DNA from: an uncultured Piscinibacter sp.
GTDB lineage: Bacteria; Pseudomonadota; Gammaproteobacteria; Burkholderiales; Burkholderiaceae_C
NCBI RefSeq assembly: GCF_937952055.1
Contig: NZ_CALFYO010000020.1
Span: forward strand, 124,001 to 188,000
Length of the DNA: 64,000 nt
Direction of reading: 5' to 3'
The notes beneath the pieces were generated by a model that searched no databases, was not told the origin of the DNA, and worked only from the letters and a program-made list of their open reading frames with translations. Below, in pieces: positions 33,705 to 41,314 of this stretch. Both the position numbers and the translations under genes were made by a program. Numbering within the stretch: the first letter of the stretch is position 1; each line of letters begins with the position of its first letter.

Positions 33705-33762
33705 GCGACAGTGTGCGGGCCGCACCACGGCGTCCCTTGAGCTGGCGCACAGCGCCGTCGTG

Positions 33763-33778
33763 TGTTCGCTGGCGCACA
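33763..33778. promoter_or_regulatory. Operator TGTTCGCTGGCGCACA between VIT and DUF3309 genes
   Basis: A near-perfect copy in the divergent region. On the minus strand GCTCAA (33737-33742) lies 20 bp away, facing the VIT gene. On the plus side GAC follows, but no good -10 is seen before the DUF3309 gene. A separate half-site (GCTGGCGCACAG) lies at 33741-33752. Confidence 0.5.
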
Positions 33779-33869
33779 GACGGACGGGCCGCCGGCCGCG
33801 CACCGTGGCCTGCGGAGCGGGTGGCGCATGCCGTCCGCCCAGACTCGCATTCGCTGAACGGAGACATCC

Positions 33870-34028
33870 ATGAGCCTCGGAACCATCCTGCTGATCGTGC
33901 TGATCCTGATGCTGATCGGCGTCGTGCCCGCCTGGCCGCACAGCCGCGGCTGGGGCTATGCGCCGAGCGGCGTGCTCGGCCTGATCGTGGTGGTGCTGCT
34001 CGTGCTGCTGCTCATGGGGCGCCTGTGA
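33870..34028 (+). CDS. DUF3309 small membrane protein
   Basis: The 52-residue product MSLGTILLIVLILMLIGVVP then AWPHSRGWGYAPSG and a second helix GLIVVVLLVLLLMGRL is the standard DUF3309 hairpin membrane protein, widespread in proteobacteria and of unknown function. GGAG lies 8 bases before the ATG. It is followed 4 bases later by the PLD gene, so they are probably cotranscribed. Confidence 0.85.
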   Translation: MSLGTILLIVLILMLIGVVPAWPHSRGWGYAPSGVLGLIVVVLLVLLLMGRL

Positions 34029-34032
34029 GCCG

Positions 34033-35421
34033 GTGGCCTCGACCGTGTGGCGCCGCGTCGCCGTTGCACTGATCGTCCTGACCGGCTGCGCCGCCTGCGC
34101 GAGCCTGCCGGTCATCGTGCCCGACCTCGCCCGGCGCCCGGCGAAGGCCGTGCCGCTGGAAGGCGCCCACGGCCCGCTCGGCGCCGAGCGCAGCCGCGCC
34201 ATCCTCGCGCGCCTGGCCGAGCGCGGCCAGCCGACCGACATCTTCGAGCGCCACCTCGCGCTGGAAGAGGCCATCACCGGCAGCCCGCTGACCACCGGCA
34301 ACCAGGTGACGCTGCTCCAGGACGGCCCGGCCACCTACCAGGCGATGCTCGCGGCGATCGTCGCGGCGCGCGAGCACATCCACCTCGAGACCTACATCCT
34401 CGAGGACGACGAGGTCGGCCAGCGTTTCGCGCAGGCGCTGATCGAGCGGCAACGCACCGGCGTGGCCGTGCTGCTGCTGCGCGACAGCGTCGGCACGATG
34501 CGCACGCCGCCGGCCTTCTTCGAGCGGCTTTCCGAGGCCGGCGTGCAGGTGCTGGAGTTCAACCCGGTGAACCCGCTGCACGCGCGCGGCGACTGGGAGC
34601 TGAACCAGCGCGACCACCGCAAGCTGCTGATCGTCGACGGGCGCATCGCCTTCCTCGGCGGCATCAACATCAGCAGCGTGTACTCCGGCGGATCGTTCAG
34701 CCAGCGCTCGCGGCTGCGGCCGGGCGGCGGTCCGGCCTGGCGCGACACCGACCTGCGGCTCGAGGGCCCGGTGGTGGCCGAGCTGCAAAAGCTCTTCCTC
34801 GCCGCCTGGGCGGCGCAGAACGGACCGGCGGCACAGACGCGCAACCCGTTCCCCGCGCCCGTGGCGGCGGGGCGCCAGGTGGTGCGCGCGATCGGCAGTT
34901 CGCCCGACGAGCCCTACAGCCTGATCTACGCCACGCTGCTGTCGGCCATCGGCAGCGCCGAGACGAGCGTGCAGCTGACCAACGCCTACTTCGCGCCCGA
35001 TCCGCAGCTGCTGACCGCACTGGAGGCCGCCGCCGCGCGCGGCGTGGTCGTGCGGCTGATCCTGCCCAGCCAGACCGACTCGTGGCTGATCTTCCATGCC
35101 GGGCGCGGCTACTACGAGCGCCTGCTGCGCGCCGGCGTGAAGGTCTTCGAGCGGCGCGGCGTGGTGCTGCACTCGAAGACCGCGCTGGTCGACGGCGTGT
35201 GGGCCACGGTCGGCTCGACCAACCTCGACTGGAGAAGCTTCCTGCACAACCACGAACTCAACGCGGTGGTGCTCGGTGCGGAGTTCGGCGCGCAGGTGCA
35301 GGCCATGTTCGACGCCGACCTGGCCGGCTCCGACGAGATCACGCTCGCGCAATGGCAGCAGCGCCCGCTGAGCTGGCGGGCGAAGGAAGTGTTCGCGCGG
35401 CTGTGGGAGTACTGGCTGTAG
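34033..35421 (+). CDS. Phospholipase D/cardiolipin synthase-like protein
   Basis: The 462-residue product has two HKD active sites: RDHRKLLIVDG near residue 194 and LHSKTALVDG near 380, so it is a PLD-superfamily transphosphatidylase, most like ClsB/ClsC-type cardiolipin synthases. It has an N-terminal hydrophobic stretch with Cys (LTGCAACAS) that may be a lipoprotein signal. GTG at 34033 starts 4 bases after the DUF3309 stop. It probably remodels membrane phospholipid under stress. Confidence 0.87.
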   Translation: MASTVWRRVAVALIVLTGCAACASLPVIVPDLARRPAKAVPLEGAHGPLGAERSRAILARLAERGQPTDIFERHLALEEAITGSPLTTGNQVTLLQDGPATYQAMLAAIVAAREHIHLETYILEDDEVGQRFAQALIERQRTGVAVLLLRDSVGTMRTPPAFFERLSEAGVQVLEFNPVNPLHARGDWELNQRDHRKLLIVDGRIAFLGGINISSVYSGGSFSQRSRLRPGGGPAWRDTDLRLEGPVVAELQKLFLAAWAAQNGPAAQTRNPFPAPVAAGRQVVRAIGSSPDEPYSLIYATLLSAIGSAETSVQLTNAYFAPDPQLLTALEAAAARGVVVRLILPSQTDSWLIFHAGRGYYERLLRAGVKVFERRGVVLHSKTALVDGVWATVGSTNLDWRSFLHNHELNAVVLGAEFGAQVQAMFDADLAGSDEITLAQWQQRPLSWRAKEVFARLWEYWL

Positions 35422-35440
35422 CACGGAGGGCGGCACGGGC

Positions 35441-35458
35441 CGTAGGCCTGCGCCTACG
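35441..35458. terminator. 18-bp palindrome/hairpin after the PLD gene
   Basis: CGTAGGC/GCCTACG arms with a 4-base loop start 19 bases after the PLD stop, a fitting place for a terminator without a T-run. CTAGGC at 35477-35482 lies exactly where a -10 would be if 35441-35456 were a degenerate operator for the lipoprotein at 35580, so a regulatory role is also possible. Confidence 0.4.
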
Positions 35459-35579
35459 CGCAACGGCGCTGCCGGCCTAGGCCCGGCGGGGTGGTTTGCC
35501 GATGGCCCACGCAGGCCGCAGCACCGACAGTGCCGGCATGGCTCCCGAACGGGGGCCGGATCACCCACGAGGTGCCACC

Positions 35580-36038
35580 ATGCCTGAACGTCCTTCCGCC
35601 CTCCTCCTGCCCCTGGCGCTGCTCGCGCTGCTCGGTGCATGCGCCTCGCCGCCGGCGCGCAACGAGGCCATCGGCCAGGCCTACGACAGCCGCAGCCGCG
35701 AAGACGTCCAGTACGGCACGGTGATCGCCATCGAAGCCGCCAATGGGCCGACGCACACCACCGGCGGCGGCGCGGTGCTCGGCGCGGTCATCGGCGCGGT
35801 GGTGGGCAACCAGGTGGGCAGCGGCACCGGCCGTGCCGCGGCCACCGGCGTCGGCGCCGTCGGCGGCGCGCTGATCGGCAACACGCTGGAGAAGCGCCGC
35901 CAGGACGACGACGACTTCTACCGCATCCGCGTGCGCTTCAACCACGGCGGTGTCGGCGAATTCAACTACCGCACGATCGGCGACCTGCGCGTGGGCGACC
36001 GTGTGCGGGCGGAAGCGGGCCAGCTCGAGCGCCGCTGA
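35580..36038 (+). CDS. Glycine-zipper 2TM outer-membrane lipoprotein (SlyB-like)
   Basis: The 152-residue product has a lipoprotein signal ending LLGAC (Cys near 19), then a glycine-zipper hairpin TTGGGAVLGAVIGAVVGNQVG and GVGAVGGALIGNTLE (about 60-105), and a C-terminal beta region with YRIRVRFNHGGVGEFNYRT. This is the SlyB/PcpY layout, outer-membrane lipoproteins that stabilise the envelope under stress. GAGG lies 7 bases before the ATG. Confidence 0.85.
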   Translation: MPERPSALLLPLALLALLGACASPPARNEAIGQAYDSRSREDVQYGTVIAIEAANGPTHTTGGGAVLGAVIGAVVGNQVGSGTGRAAATGVGAVGGALIGNTLEKRRQDDDDFYRIRVRFNHGGVGEFNYRTIGDLRVGDRVRAEAGQLERR

Positions 36039-36059
36039 GGGCGGGCGCCGCGGCGCGTG

Positions 36060-36075
36060 GGTGCGCTGGCGAACA
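36060..36075 (+). promoter_or_regulatory. Operator GGTGCGCTGGCGAACA for the GGDEF gene
   Basis: GAC follows, and CTACAA (36096-36101) is exactly 20 bp away. The predicted start point (near 36108) falls on the base before the ATG at 36109, so the mRNA may be leaderless. Confidence 0.6.
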
Positions 36076-36108
36076 GACTCCGGCACGGGCCGCGCCTACA
36101 ACGCGTCC

Positions 36109-37038
36109 ATGCACCCAACCGGCCTCCCACGCTCCTTCGCCGTCGTCGGCACGCCGGCCTCGCCGCCCACGCCCGGAAACGGGAATGGACACGACCACGG
36201 AGCGGCGCCGGCCGCTGCCGGACGCTACGGCGTAGCCCTGTCCGACTGGCAGGCCCTGCTGGACGCCGTCACGGCCCGCCTGCAGCATATCGGCGGCACA
36301 GCCAGCGGCGCGGACGCGCAGGCCGCCGGCGCCTTGCTGGAATGCGCGCAGGCCCTGGGCCAGTTGCACGCCACCCTGGCCACCCAGGACGGCCGTCGCC
36401 GCCGCCTCGAACTCGAGCTTTTCGATGCGCGCATGGCCCTGACCCTGGCGCAGTCGACCCTGGCCGACCTGCGCGACGGCGAACGCCGCGCCCGCCACGA
36501 GGCGCAGCACGACGCGCTGACTGCGCTGCCCAACCGTCAGCACTTCCGCGAGCATCTGCAGGAGGCGCTCGCCACACCGGCGCGCCGGCGCGCCACGCTG
36601 GCCGTGCTGTACATCGACCTCGACGACTTCAAGCCCGTCAACGACCTGCATGGCCATGCGACGGGAGACGAACTGCTGCGCATCGTCGCCACCCGACTGG
36701 CGCGTGCCGTGCGGGCGGAAGACATGGTCTCGCGCCTCGGTGGCGACGAATTCGCCTGCCTGATCGCCGACATGCCGGATCCGGCCGGGCTCGACGCCCT
36801 CGCCCGCAAGCTGATCGCCATCGTGTCGGAGCCGGTGACCCTCGGCACGCTGGAACTGCGCGTGCAACCGAGCATCGGCATCGCCGTGAGCCCGCTGGAC
36901 GCCAGCAGCGCCGACGCGCTGTTGCGCCGTGCCGATGCCGCGATGTACCGCGCCAAACGCACGAAGACGGGCGTGGCGCGCTTCGACCTGCTGATCGACG
37001 ATCCGAACCTGATCAGCGTTCCTTCGGAGCCGGCTTGA
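36109..37038 (+). CDS. Diguanylate cyclase (GGDEF domain)
   Basis: The 309-residue product has an N-terminal helical region without a recognisable sensor domain (about 40-140) and a C-terminal GGDEF domain: HDALTALPNRQHF, DLDDFKPVNDLHGH, then RAEDMVSRLGGDEF with an intact active site near 211 and an RxxD inhibitory site five residues before it. It should make cyclic di-GMP and be product-inhibited. No membrane segment is seen. The operator-controlled promoter joins it to the exopolysaccharide genes, whose products are often switched by cyclic di-GMP. Confidence 0.9.
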   Translation: MHPTGLPRSFAVVGTPASPPTPGNGNGHDHGAAPAAAGRYGVALSDWQALLDAVTARLQHIGGTASGADAQAAGALLECAQALGQLHATLATQDGRRRRLELELFDARMALTLAQSTLADLRDGERRARHEAQHDALTALPNRQHFREHLQEALATPARRRATLAVLYIDLDDFKPVNDLHGHATGDELLRIVATRLARAVRAEDMVSRLGGDEFACLIADMPDPAGLDALARKLIAIVSEPVTLGTLELRVQPSIGIAVSPLDASSADALLRRADAAMYRAKRTKTGVARFDLLIDDPNLISVPSEPA

Positions 37039-37386
37039 ACGGAGCCGCCAGCATCGCCAGCCTTGCGGGGGCCGAGACCTGCAACACGGCCTTGGCGATC
37101 AGGCGCGGCAGCAGGCCGGCAATGATGAGCGGGCTGATCAGCCAGCGCGTCGGCCGGCACCAGACGAACACGGCGCCTCCACCAGCGCCCAGCGCGACTG
37201 CTCCGCGGCCGCCGGCTGCATCGCCACCAGCATCAGCGCCACGCCGGCCAATGCCAGCGCGAGCACGATCAGCGCCAGCGCCGCTGCGCCCAGCACCGCC
37301 CGCCGCTGTCAGACGGCACGGGCCTGCCCCGACCGCGAGGCCAGCAGCTCGGGTCGCTGGGCGATCATGCGCAGCAGCGGCTGCAT
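37013..37386 (-). pseudogene. Decayed small membrane gene(s), phage-holin-like
   Basis: Three minus-strand pieces in different frames follow the DUF883 gene. The first is MQPLLRMIAQRPELLASRSG up to a TGA; the second, QRRAVLGAAALALIVLALAL onward, has a strong hydrophobic helix; the third, AVFVWCRPTRWLISPLII through KPAPKER, ends at 37013. DUF883 genes are commonly followed by a phage-holin-family (YqjE-like) gene with this kind of sequence. Frameshifts or small deletions have broken it. The 3' end overlaps the end of the GGDEF gene. Confidence 0.55.
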
Positions 37387-37661
37387 CACGCTCGCGAACG
37401 CGCCATCAGGCTGATCAGCGCGGTGAGCAACGCGCCCGCGGCCGCCGCCATCAGCACCGCCTTCAGCGGATCGTGGCGGATGTAGTCGCTGGCGCTGTCG
37501 CCGGCATGCCGCACCGTGGAGCGCAGCCGGTCGGTGCCTTCGAGCACGGCATCGAGACCGCGGTGGGCCGTGGCGCCGGCCGTGCCGGTCGCGCGGTCGA
37601 TGAGTTGAGCGGCGTCTGCGGCCAGCGTGCTGGCCTCGTGGACGGGGACGGAAGAGTTCAC
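37386..37661 (-). CDS. DUF883 (ElaB/YqjD-like) membrane-anchored protein
   Basis: The 91-residue product has an amphipathic N-terminal region, a conserved YIRHDPLKAVLMAAAAGALL segment and a C-terminal transmembrane helix, as in ElaB/YqjD, stress-phase inner-membrane proteins that bind ribosomes in E. coli. The start is GTG, with AAAGGAA 6 bases before it. It is followed by the broken holin-like gene. Confidence 0.85.
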   Translation of the reverse strand: MNSSVPVHEASTLAADAAQLIDRATGTAGATAHRGLDAVLEGTDRLRSTVRHAGDSASDYIRHDPLKAVLMAAAAGALLTALISLMARSRA

Positions 37662-37703
37662 GGCAGTTCCTTTGCGGATCGGGGAATCGTGGGGCGGCGT
37701 CGC

Positions 37704-37868
37704 TCAGCCCTTGCGAATGACGCCGAACAGGAAGGTCGCCACCGCGAGCACGATGAAGACCATGAAGAGGATCTTGGCGATGCCCGCGGCGCCGGCGGCG
37801 ATGCCACCGAAACCGAACAGGGCCGCGACCAGCGCGATGACCAGAAAGACGACGGCGTAGTAGAGCAT
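37704..37868 (-). CDS. DUF1328 small membrane protein
   Basis: The 54-residue product is MLYYAVVFLVIALVAALFGF, a GIAAGAAGIAK turn and a second helix ending FLFGVIRKG. This is the standard DUF1328 (YtjA) two-helix protein, common in proteobacteria with other stress genes and of unknown function. GGGAG precedes the ATG by 7 bases. It lies 42 bp before the DUF883 gene and is probably in one transcript with it. Confidence 0.88.
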   Translation of the reverse strand: MLYYAVVFLVIALVAALFGFGGIAAGAAGIAKILFMVFIVLAVATFLFGVIRKG

Positions 37869-37963
37869 CGAGAACTCCCGGCAGTGGCTAGGTTTCCAGT
37901 CTGGACGTGCAGGCGTTGCGGCGCGAGCAGTCCACAGGCCGCGCCGGTGTCGGCCACTTCGGT

Positions 37964-37984
37964 GGCGGCGCGTAGGACGCCGCC
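37964..37984 (-). terminator. Hairpin after the histidine kinase gene
   Basis: Arms GGCGGCG and CGCCGCC surround CGTAGGA, 8 bases after the kinase stop codon on the minus strand. There is no T-run. The loop CGTAGGA recurs in the palindrome at 39864-39882. Confidence 0.4.
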
Positions 37985-37991
37985 GACACGT

Positions 37992-38681
37992 TCAGGCCGA
38001 GCGCGGCAGGCAGACGCCGACGCGCGTGCCGTGCCCCGGGGCGGTCTGCAGCGTCAGCGCGCCGCGTTCGGCCTCGGCGCGGAAGCGCATGCCCAGGAGG
38101 CCGTACGCGGCGGAGCCCACGCCATGGGCATCGAAACCCTGTCCGTCGTCGCGAACATCGACCACGACACGATCGCCATGCTCGCCCAGGCGCAGCCACA
38201 CCGTCTGTGCGCCCGCGTGCTTGGCCACGTTGGTCAGCGCCTCCTGCACCAGCCGGTACACCGCCAGCTCGGCGCTCGGGCTCAGCCGCACCGGCGACAG
38301 CTCGGCGTGCACCACGATGCTCGAGCACTGCGCGAACTCGCGCGCGGCGATCTCGAGCGCCGCCACCAGTCCCAGGTGGATCAGCGCCGAGGGGCGCAGG
38401 TCCTCGGTGATGCGGCGCTTCAGCGAGATCACGCGGTCCAGCGTCTGCCCCAGGTGAGCGAGCCGTTCGAGTGTCTCGGGCGGCGCGCCGGCCAGGCGCG
38501 ACTTCAGGCGCGCGGCGTCGAGCTTGGCCGAGGTCAGCAGCGCGCCGAGCTCGTCGTGCAGCTCGCGCGCCAGGCGTGCGCGCTCGTCCTCGCGCGCAGC
38601 CTGCAGGTGCTGCGCGAGCTGCCGGGCCTGCGAGACCTCGGCGGCGGCGTCCGGCAGCGCGCCGGGCAAGATTCCCGTCAT
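37992..38681 (-). CDS. Soluble NarL-type sensor histidine kinase
   Basis: The 229-residue product has a HisKA_3 dimerisation domain, ERARLARELHDELGALL, with His42 as the likely phosphorylation site, and a HATPase domain with LVQEALTNVAKHAG and DDGQGFDAHG. It has neither a transmembrane segment nor a sensor domain, so it must be fed by a partner or sense in the cytoplasm. It diverges from the LuxR-type response regulator at 38708, with 26 bp between the starts, an obvious cognate pair. Confidence 0.88.
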   Translation of the reverse strand: MTGILPGALPDAAAEVSQARQLAQHLQAAREDERARLARELHDELGALLTSAKLDAARLKSRLAGAPPETLERLAHLGQTLDRVISLKRRITEDLRPSALIHLGLVAALEIAAREFAQCSSIVVHAELSPVRLSPSAELAVYRLVQEALTNVAKHAGAQTVWLRLGEHGDRVVVDVRDDGQGFDAHGVGSAAYGLLGMRFRAEAERGALTLQTAPGHGTRVGVCLPRSA

Positions 38682-38707
38682 CGAACCAGCCCCCGCAGGA
38701 GCACGCC

Positions 38708-39337
38708 ATGATCCGCATCGCGATCGTCGACGACCACGCCATGGTGCGCGCCGGATTGCGCCAGTTCTTCTCCGACCAGCCGGACTTCGCGGTCGTCGCC
38801 GAGGCGGCCAGCGGCCGGGCGGCCGTGGACATCGTGCGCCAGGCTGAGGTCGACGTGATCCTGCTGGACATCGCGATGCCCGGGCAGAGCGGCGTCGACG
38901 CACTCGCCGCCATCAAGGCGCGTGCGCCGGCGCTGCCGGTGCTGATCCTGTCGGGTTATGCCGAATCCCACTACGCCACCACGCTGCTGCGCCTGGGCGC
39001 GAGCGGCTACCTGAACAAGGACTGCGACCCCGAGGACATCGTCACCGCGGTGCGCACGGTGTGCCGCGGCCGCCGCTACATCAGCCCCGGCGTGGCCGAG
39101 CAGCTGGCCGACACGCTGGGCCGCGACGGCCGGCCGCCGCACGAAACGCTCTCCGAGCGGGAGCTGCAGGTGTTCCTGCGGCTGGCGCGGGGCGAGTGCA
39201 TCGGCGAGATGGCCAGGAGCCTGTCGCTGAGCGTGAAGACCGTCAGCACCTACCGTTCGCGCGTGCTGGAGAAGCTGCAGCTCGGCTCGAACAGCGAACT
39301 CACTTACTACGCACTCAAGACCGGGCTGATCCAGTGA
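38708..39337 (+). CDS. NarL/LuxR-family response regulator
   Basis: The 209-residue product has a receiver domain (VDDH at 7-10, phosphoacceptor Asp54 in LLDIAMPG, SGYAE, and Lys in LNKDC) and a LuxR-type helix-turn-helix LSERELQVFLRLARGE with SLSVKTVSTYRSRVLEKL. It is the likely target of the divergent kinase. GGAG lies 7 bases before the ATG. Target genes are not evident from the sequence; palindromes with a GTAGGA core nearby are candidates. Confidence 0.92.
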   Translation: MIRIAIVDDHAMVRAGLRQFFSDQPDFAVVAEAASGRAAVDIVRQAEVDVILLDIAMPGQSGVDALAAIKARAPALPVLILSGYAESHYATTLLRLGASGYLNKDCDPEDIVTAVRTVCRGRRYISPGVAEQLADTLGRDGRPPHETLSERELQVFLRLARGECIGEMARSLSLSVKTVSTYRSRVLEKLQLGSNSELTYYALKTGLIQ

Positions 39338-39363
39338 GCGCCCCGCCGCGCTCATGTCGGCGC

Positions 39364-39774
39364 TCATGCCGGCGTGATGGCCGGATCGCCGGCCGAGGCC
39401 GCACCCGCCAGGCCGGCGCAGTACAGGATGAGCGCATCGATGTCGTGCGACTTGTCGAACACCCGGTCGGCACCGAGCTCCAGGCACGTGCGGCGCATGT
39501 CGGCTGTCGCGTAGTTGCTCAGCACCACCACGCGGCGACCGTGCGGCAGCACGCGCAGCGCCCGCAGCACGCCCAGGCCGGAGCCGCCCTTCAGGAAGAT
39601 GTCGACGATCACCAGGTCGGCGCGGTGCCCGCCGCCGGCCAGCCAGTTCAGCGCGCCGGCCTCGTCCTCGGCCGTGCCCACCACGTCGAGCGGCAGCATC
39701 TCCTCGAGTGCAGCGATCAGCTGCTCCCTGATGAGCGAGCTGTCCTCGACGAGGAACGTCCTGATCGGGTGCAT
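39364..39774 (-). CDS. Single-domain response regulator
   Basis: The 136-residue product is one receiver domain: FLVEDSSLIREQL with the acidic pair, phosphoacceptor Asp58 in VIVDIFLKGGSGLGVL, LSNYA and FDKSHD. There is no output domain, so it would work as a phosphate relay or by protein contact. It converges with the LuxR-type regulator gene and may belong to the same signalling chain. Confidence 0.87.
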   Translation of the reverse strand: MHPIRTFLVEDSSLIREQLIAALEEMLPLDVVGTAEDEAGALNWLAGGGHRADLVIVDIFLKGGSGLGVLRALRVLPHGRRVVVLSNYATADMRRTCLELGADRVFDKSHDIDALILYCAGLAGAASAGDPAITPA

Positions 39775-39863
39775 GGGTGCAATGGGCGCGGCTGGCGCGC
39801 CGCGGGGCCGTTGGCGGGCAGTGTGCGCCCGGCGTGGCCGCGCGCCATCGGCCGATGCTGGGC

Positions 39864-39882
39864 GTCGGCGTAGGACGCCGAC
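39864..39882. repeat. Perfect palindrome GTCGGCG-TAGGA-CGCCGAC
   Basis: It has 7-bp arms around TAGGA in the divergent space between the receiver gene (start 39774) and the gene at 39968. The GTAGGACGCCG core also occurs in the hairpin at 37964-37984. Possible roles are a site for the nearby NarL-type regulator or a transcript hairpin. Confidence 0.4.
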
Positions 39883-39967
39883 TACAGGCCCCTGCGGCGG
39901 CGTCCGCTGGCCGCAGTGCCGGGCGCGGGCCAGACTGCGTCCACGCCATGAACCGACGGAGTTCGAC

Positions 39968-40264
39968 ATGACACCTGCCACGCCACCGCGGATCGACCTG
40001 CCCACCTGGGACGCCGAAGGCGGCGCGCTGCCCGGCGTGGCCGTGCCGCCCGCCGCAGCCGCGCCGGAGCTGGCCACGGACGACGACCTGTTGCTGCGCC
40101 TCGGCGCCGCGCTCGTGCACGAATGGAACACGCTGCCCATGCCGACGCGCCGGGCGATCTACGAGCGGGCCGTCAGCGGCCCGGCGCCGGCCGACGACGC
40201 GGCGCTCAAGCGCGACATGGCGATCTTCCTGCACGACAACAAGAGTCCGGGGCCGCACGGCTGA
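39968..40264 (+). CDS. Hypothetical acidic protein
   Basis: The 98-residue product has a proline/alanine-rich N-terminal half and a helical C-terminal half (LLLRLGAALVHEWNTLPMPTRR then ALKRDMAIFLHDNK). It has no signal or membrane segment. I recognise no family. GGAG lies about 8 bases before the ATG. It converges with the gene at 40545. Confidence 0.6.
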   Translation: MTPATPPRIDLPTWDAEGGALPGVAVPPAAAAPELATDDDLLLRLGAALVHEWNTLPMPTRRAIYERAVSGPAPADDAALKRDMAIFLHDNKSPGPHG

Positions 40265-40272
40265 GTTCCGCC

Positions 40273-40545
40273 TCAGGCGCGCCGCTGCGGCGCCAGATCG
40301 ACCTCGCGCAGCATCACCGGCTCCAGCGCGCCGGCGGTGCAGCGCCGCAGTACGGCCTCGTCGATCGCGCGGTGATGTTTCAGGTACAGCTCCACCGGCT
40401 CGGCGCGGCTGCGCTCGCCCTCGCCCTCGAACAGGTAGTGCAGCGTCTCGCGGCCGATGGTGGCGCCGATGTAGATGCCCTGGCCGGTGAGGACCCAGAA
40501 GCGCACGGCGCCTGAGGCGTCGTGGAAGAACGGTGCTGGCGGCAT
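40273..40545 (-). CDS. Small hypothetical protein, DUF1488-like
   Basis: The 90-residue product has VRFWVLTGQGIYIGATIGRETLHYLF near the N-terminus and a basic/acidic helical end. The pattern of a short beta hairpin followed by an R-E-x-L helix recalls DUF1488 proteins, but the match is loose. GAGGAG precedes the ATG by 7 bases. The operator at 40601-40616 is upstream, with a predicted leader of about 23 bases. Confidence 0.6.
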   Translation of the reverse strand: MPPAPFFHDASGAVRFWVLTGQGIYIGATIGRETLHYLFEGEGERSRAEPVELYLKHHRAIDEAVLRRCTAGALEPVMLREVDLAPQRRA

Positions 40546-40576
40546 GGTGGCTCCTCGCGGCGATGATCGGCGCAGC

Positions 40577-41166
40577 CTAGGGGGCTGCCGCATCATCGTC
40601 TGTGCGCTGGCGAACCGAGGCCGGCGTCCGGCCAGGCAGGTGCCACAGCGCGACGAACATCGCCGCGATCACCGGCCCGAGCACGAAGCCGTGGATCCCG
40701 ATCGCGGCCACGCCGCCCAGCGTGGTATCAGCACCACGTCGTCGGGCGGACGGGTGTCCTTGCCCGCCCGCACGGCCCGCAGCAGGTTGTCGACCCGACC
40801 GATGACGAGCACGCCGAGCGCCCACAGCGCCAGCCCGCCGAGCAGGCCCTGCAGGCGCCACCACCACGAGGTTGCCCTTGACGGTGGCGCGGATCACGGT
40901 GCCGAACTTGTCGAGCAGCTCGCGCTGGCGCGCCGGGGCCAGCAGCATGCTGCGCCGCGCAGGTACTGCGCCGGGTTCCACTCGCCCGATTGCAGCTTCT
41001 CGTAGACGCCCGACGCTTCGCGCGCCAGCGAGGCGGTCACGAGGGCGAAGGGCACGACGGCCACCCGCACCACCGCCGGCATCGTCAGCAGCGCGCGGTG
41101 CTCCAGGGCGCTGGCCGCCTGCCTGCGGACGCCGCAATCCACGTCGTCGTGATCCTGGGTCATCAT
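40577..41166 (-). pseudogene. Decayed AI-2E family transporter (PerM-like)
   Basis: Pieces of an AI-2E/PerM membrane permease lie in shifting frames. VVPFALVTASLAREASGVYEKL near 41080-40990 is in one frame, LLDKFGTVIRATVKGNLVVV near 40925-40860 in another, LQGLLGGLALWALGVLVIGR with VDNLLRAVRAGKDTRPPDD near 40855-40740 in a third, and LGGVAAIGIHGFVLGPVIAA then MFVALWHLPGR near 40725-40635 back in the second. At least three frameshifts and a missing N-terminal half show it is dead. The tail of the last frame reads through the operator at 40601-40616. Confidence 0.8.
40601..40616 (-). promoter_or_regulatory. Operator TGTGCGCTGGCGAACC for the gene at 40545
   Basis: On the minus strand GAC follows, and CTAGGC (40575-40580) is exactly 20 bp away. 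It lies just inside the end of the AI-2E pseudogene frame. Confidence 0.57.
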
Positions 41167-41199
41167 GGCCAGCATCGGCAGGCCGTGCCAGCCGCCGTC

Positions 41200-41215
41200 T
41201 GTGCGCTGCCGAACA
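41200..41215 (+). promoter_or_regulatory. Operator TGTGCGCTGCCGAACA before CRP-like paralogue 2
   Basis: On the plus strand TATACA (41236-41241), the best -10 in the set, is exactly 20 bp away, giving a start point near 41248 and a 66-base leader to the regulator at 41315. This suggests autoregulation. GAC flanks the other side, facing the AI-2E pseudogene. Confidence 0.6.
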
Positions 41216-41314
41216 CGGCGAAAGGCCGGATCGCATATACATTTCTGCCATGCCAAAGTGCGGCGACGCACCGCCGACCGCCCGGACCTCTGAAGCCGAT
41301 CAAGAGACCCCCGC

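Noticed and set aside
39833..39848. TGTGCGCCCGGCGTGG as another operator.
   Set aside because: Only the left half matches; the right half and the -10 position do not fit.
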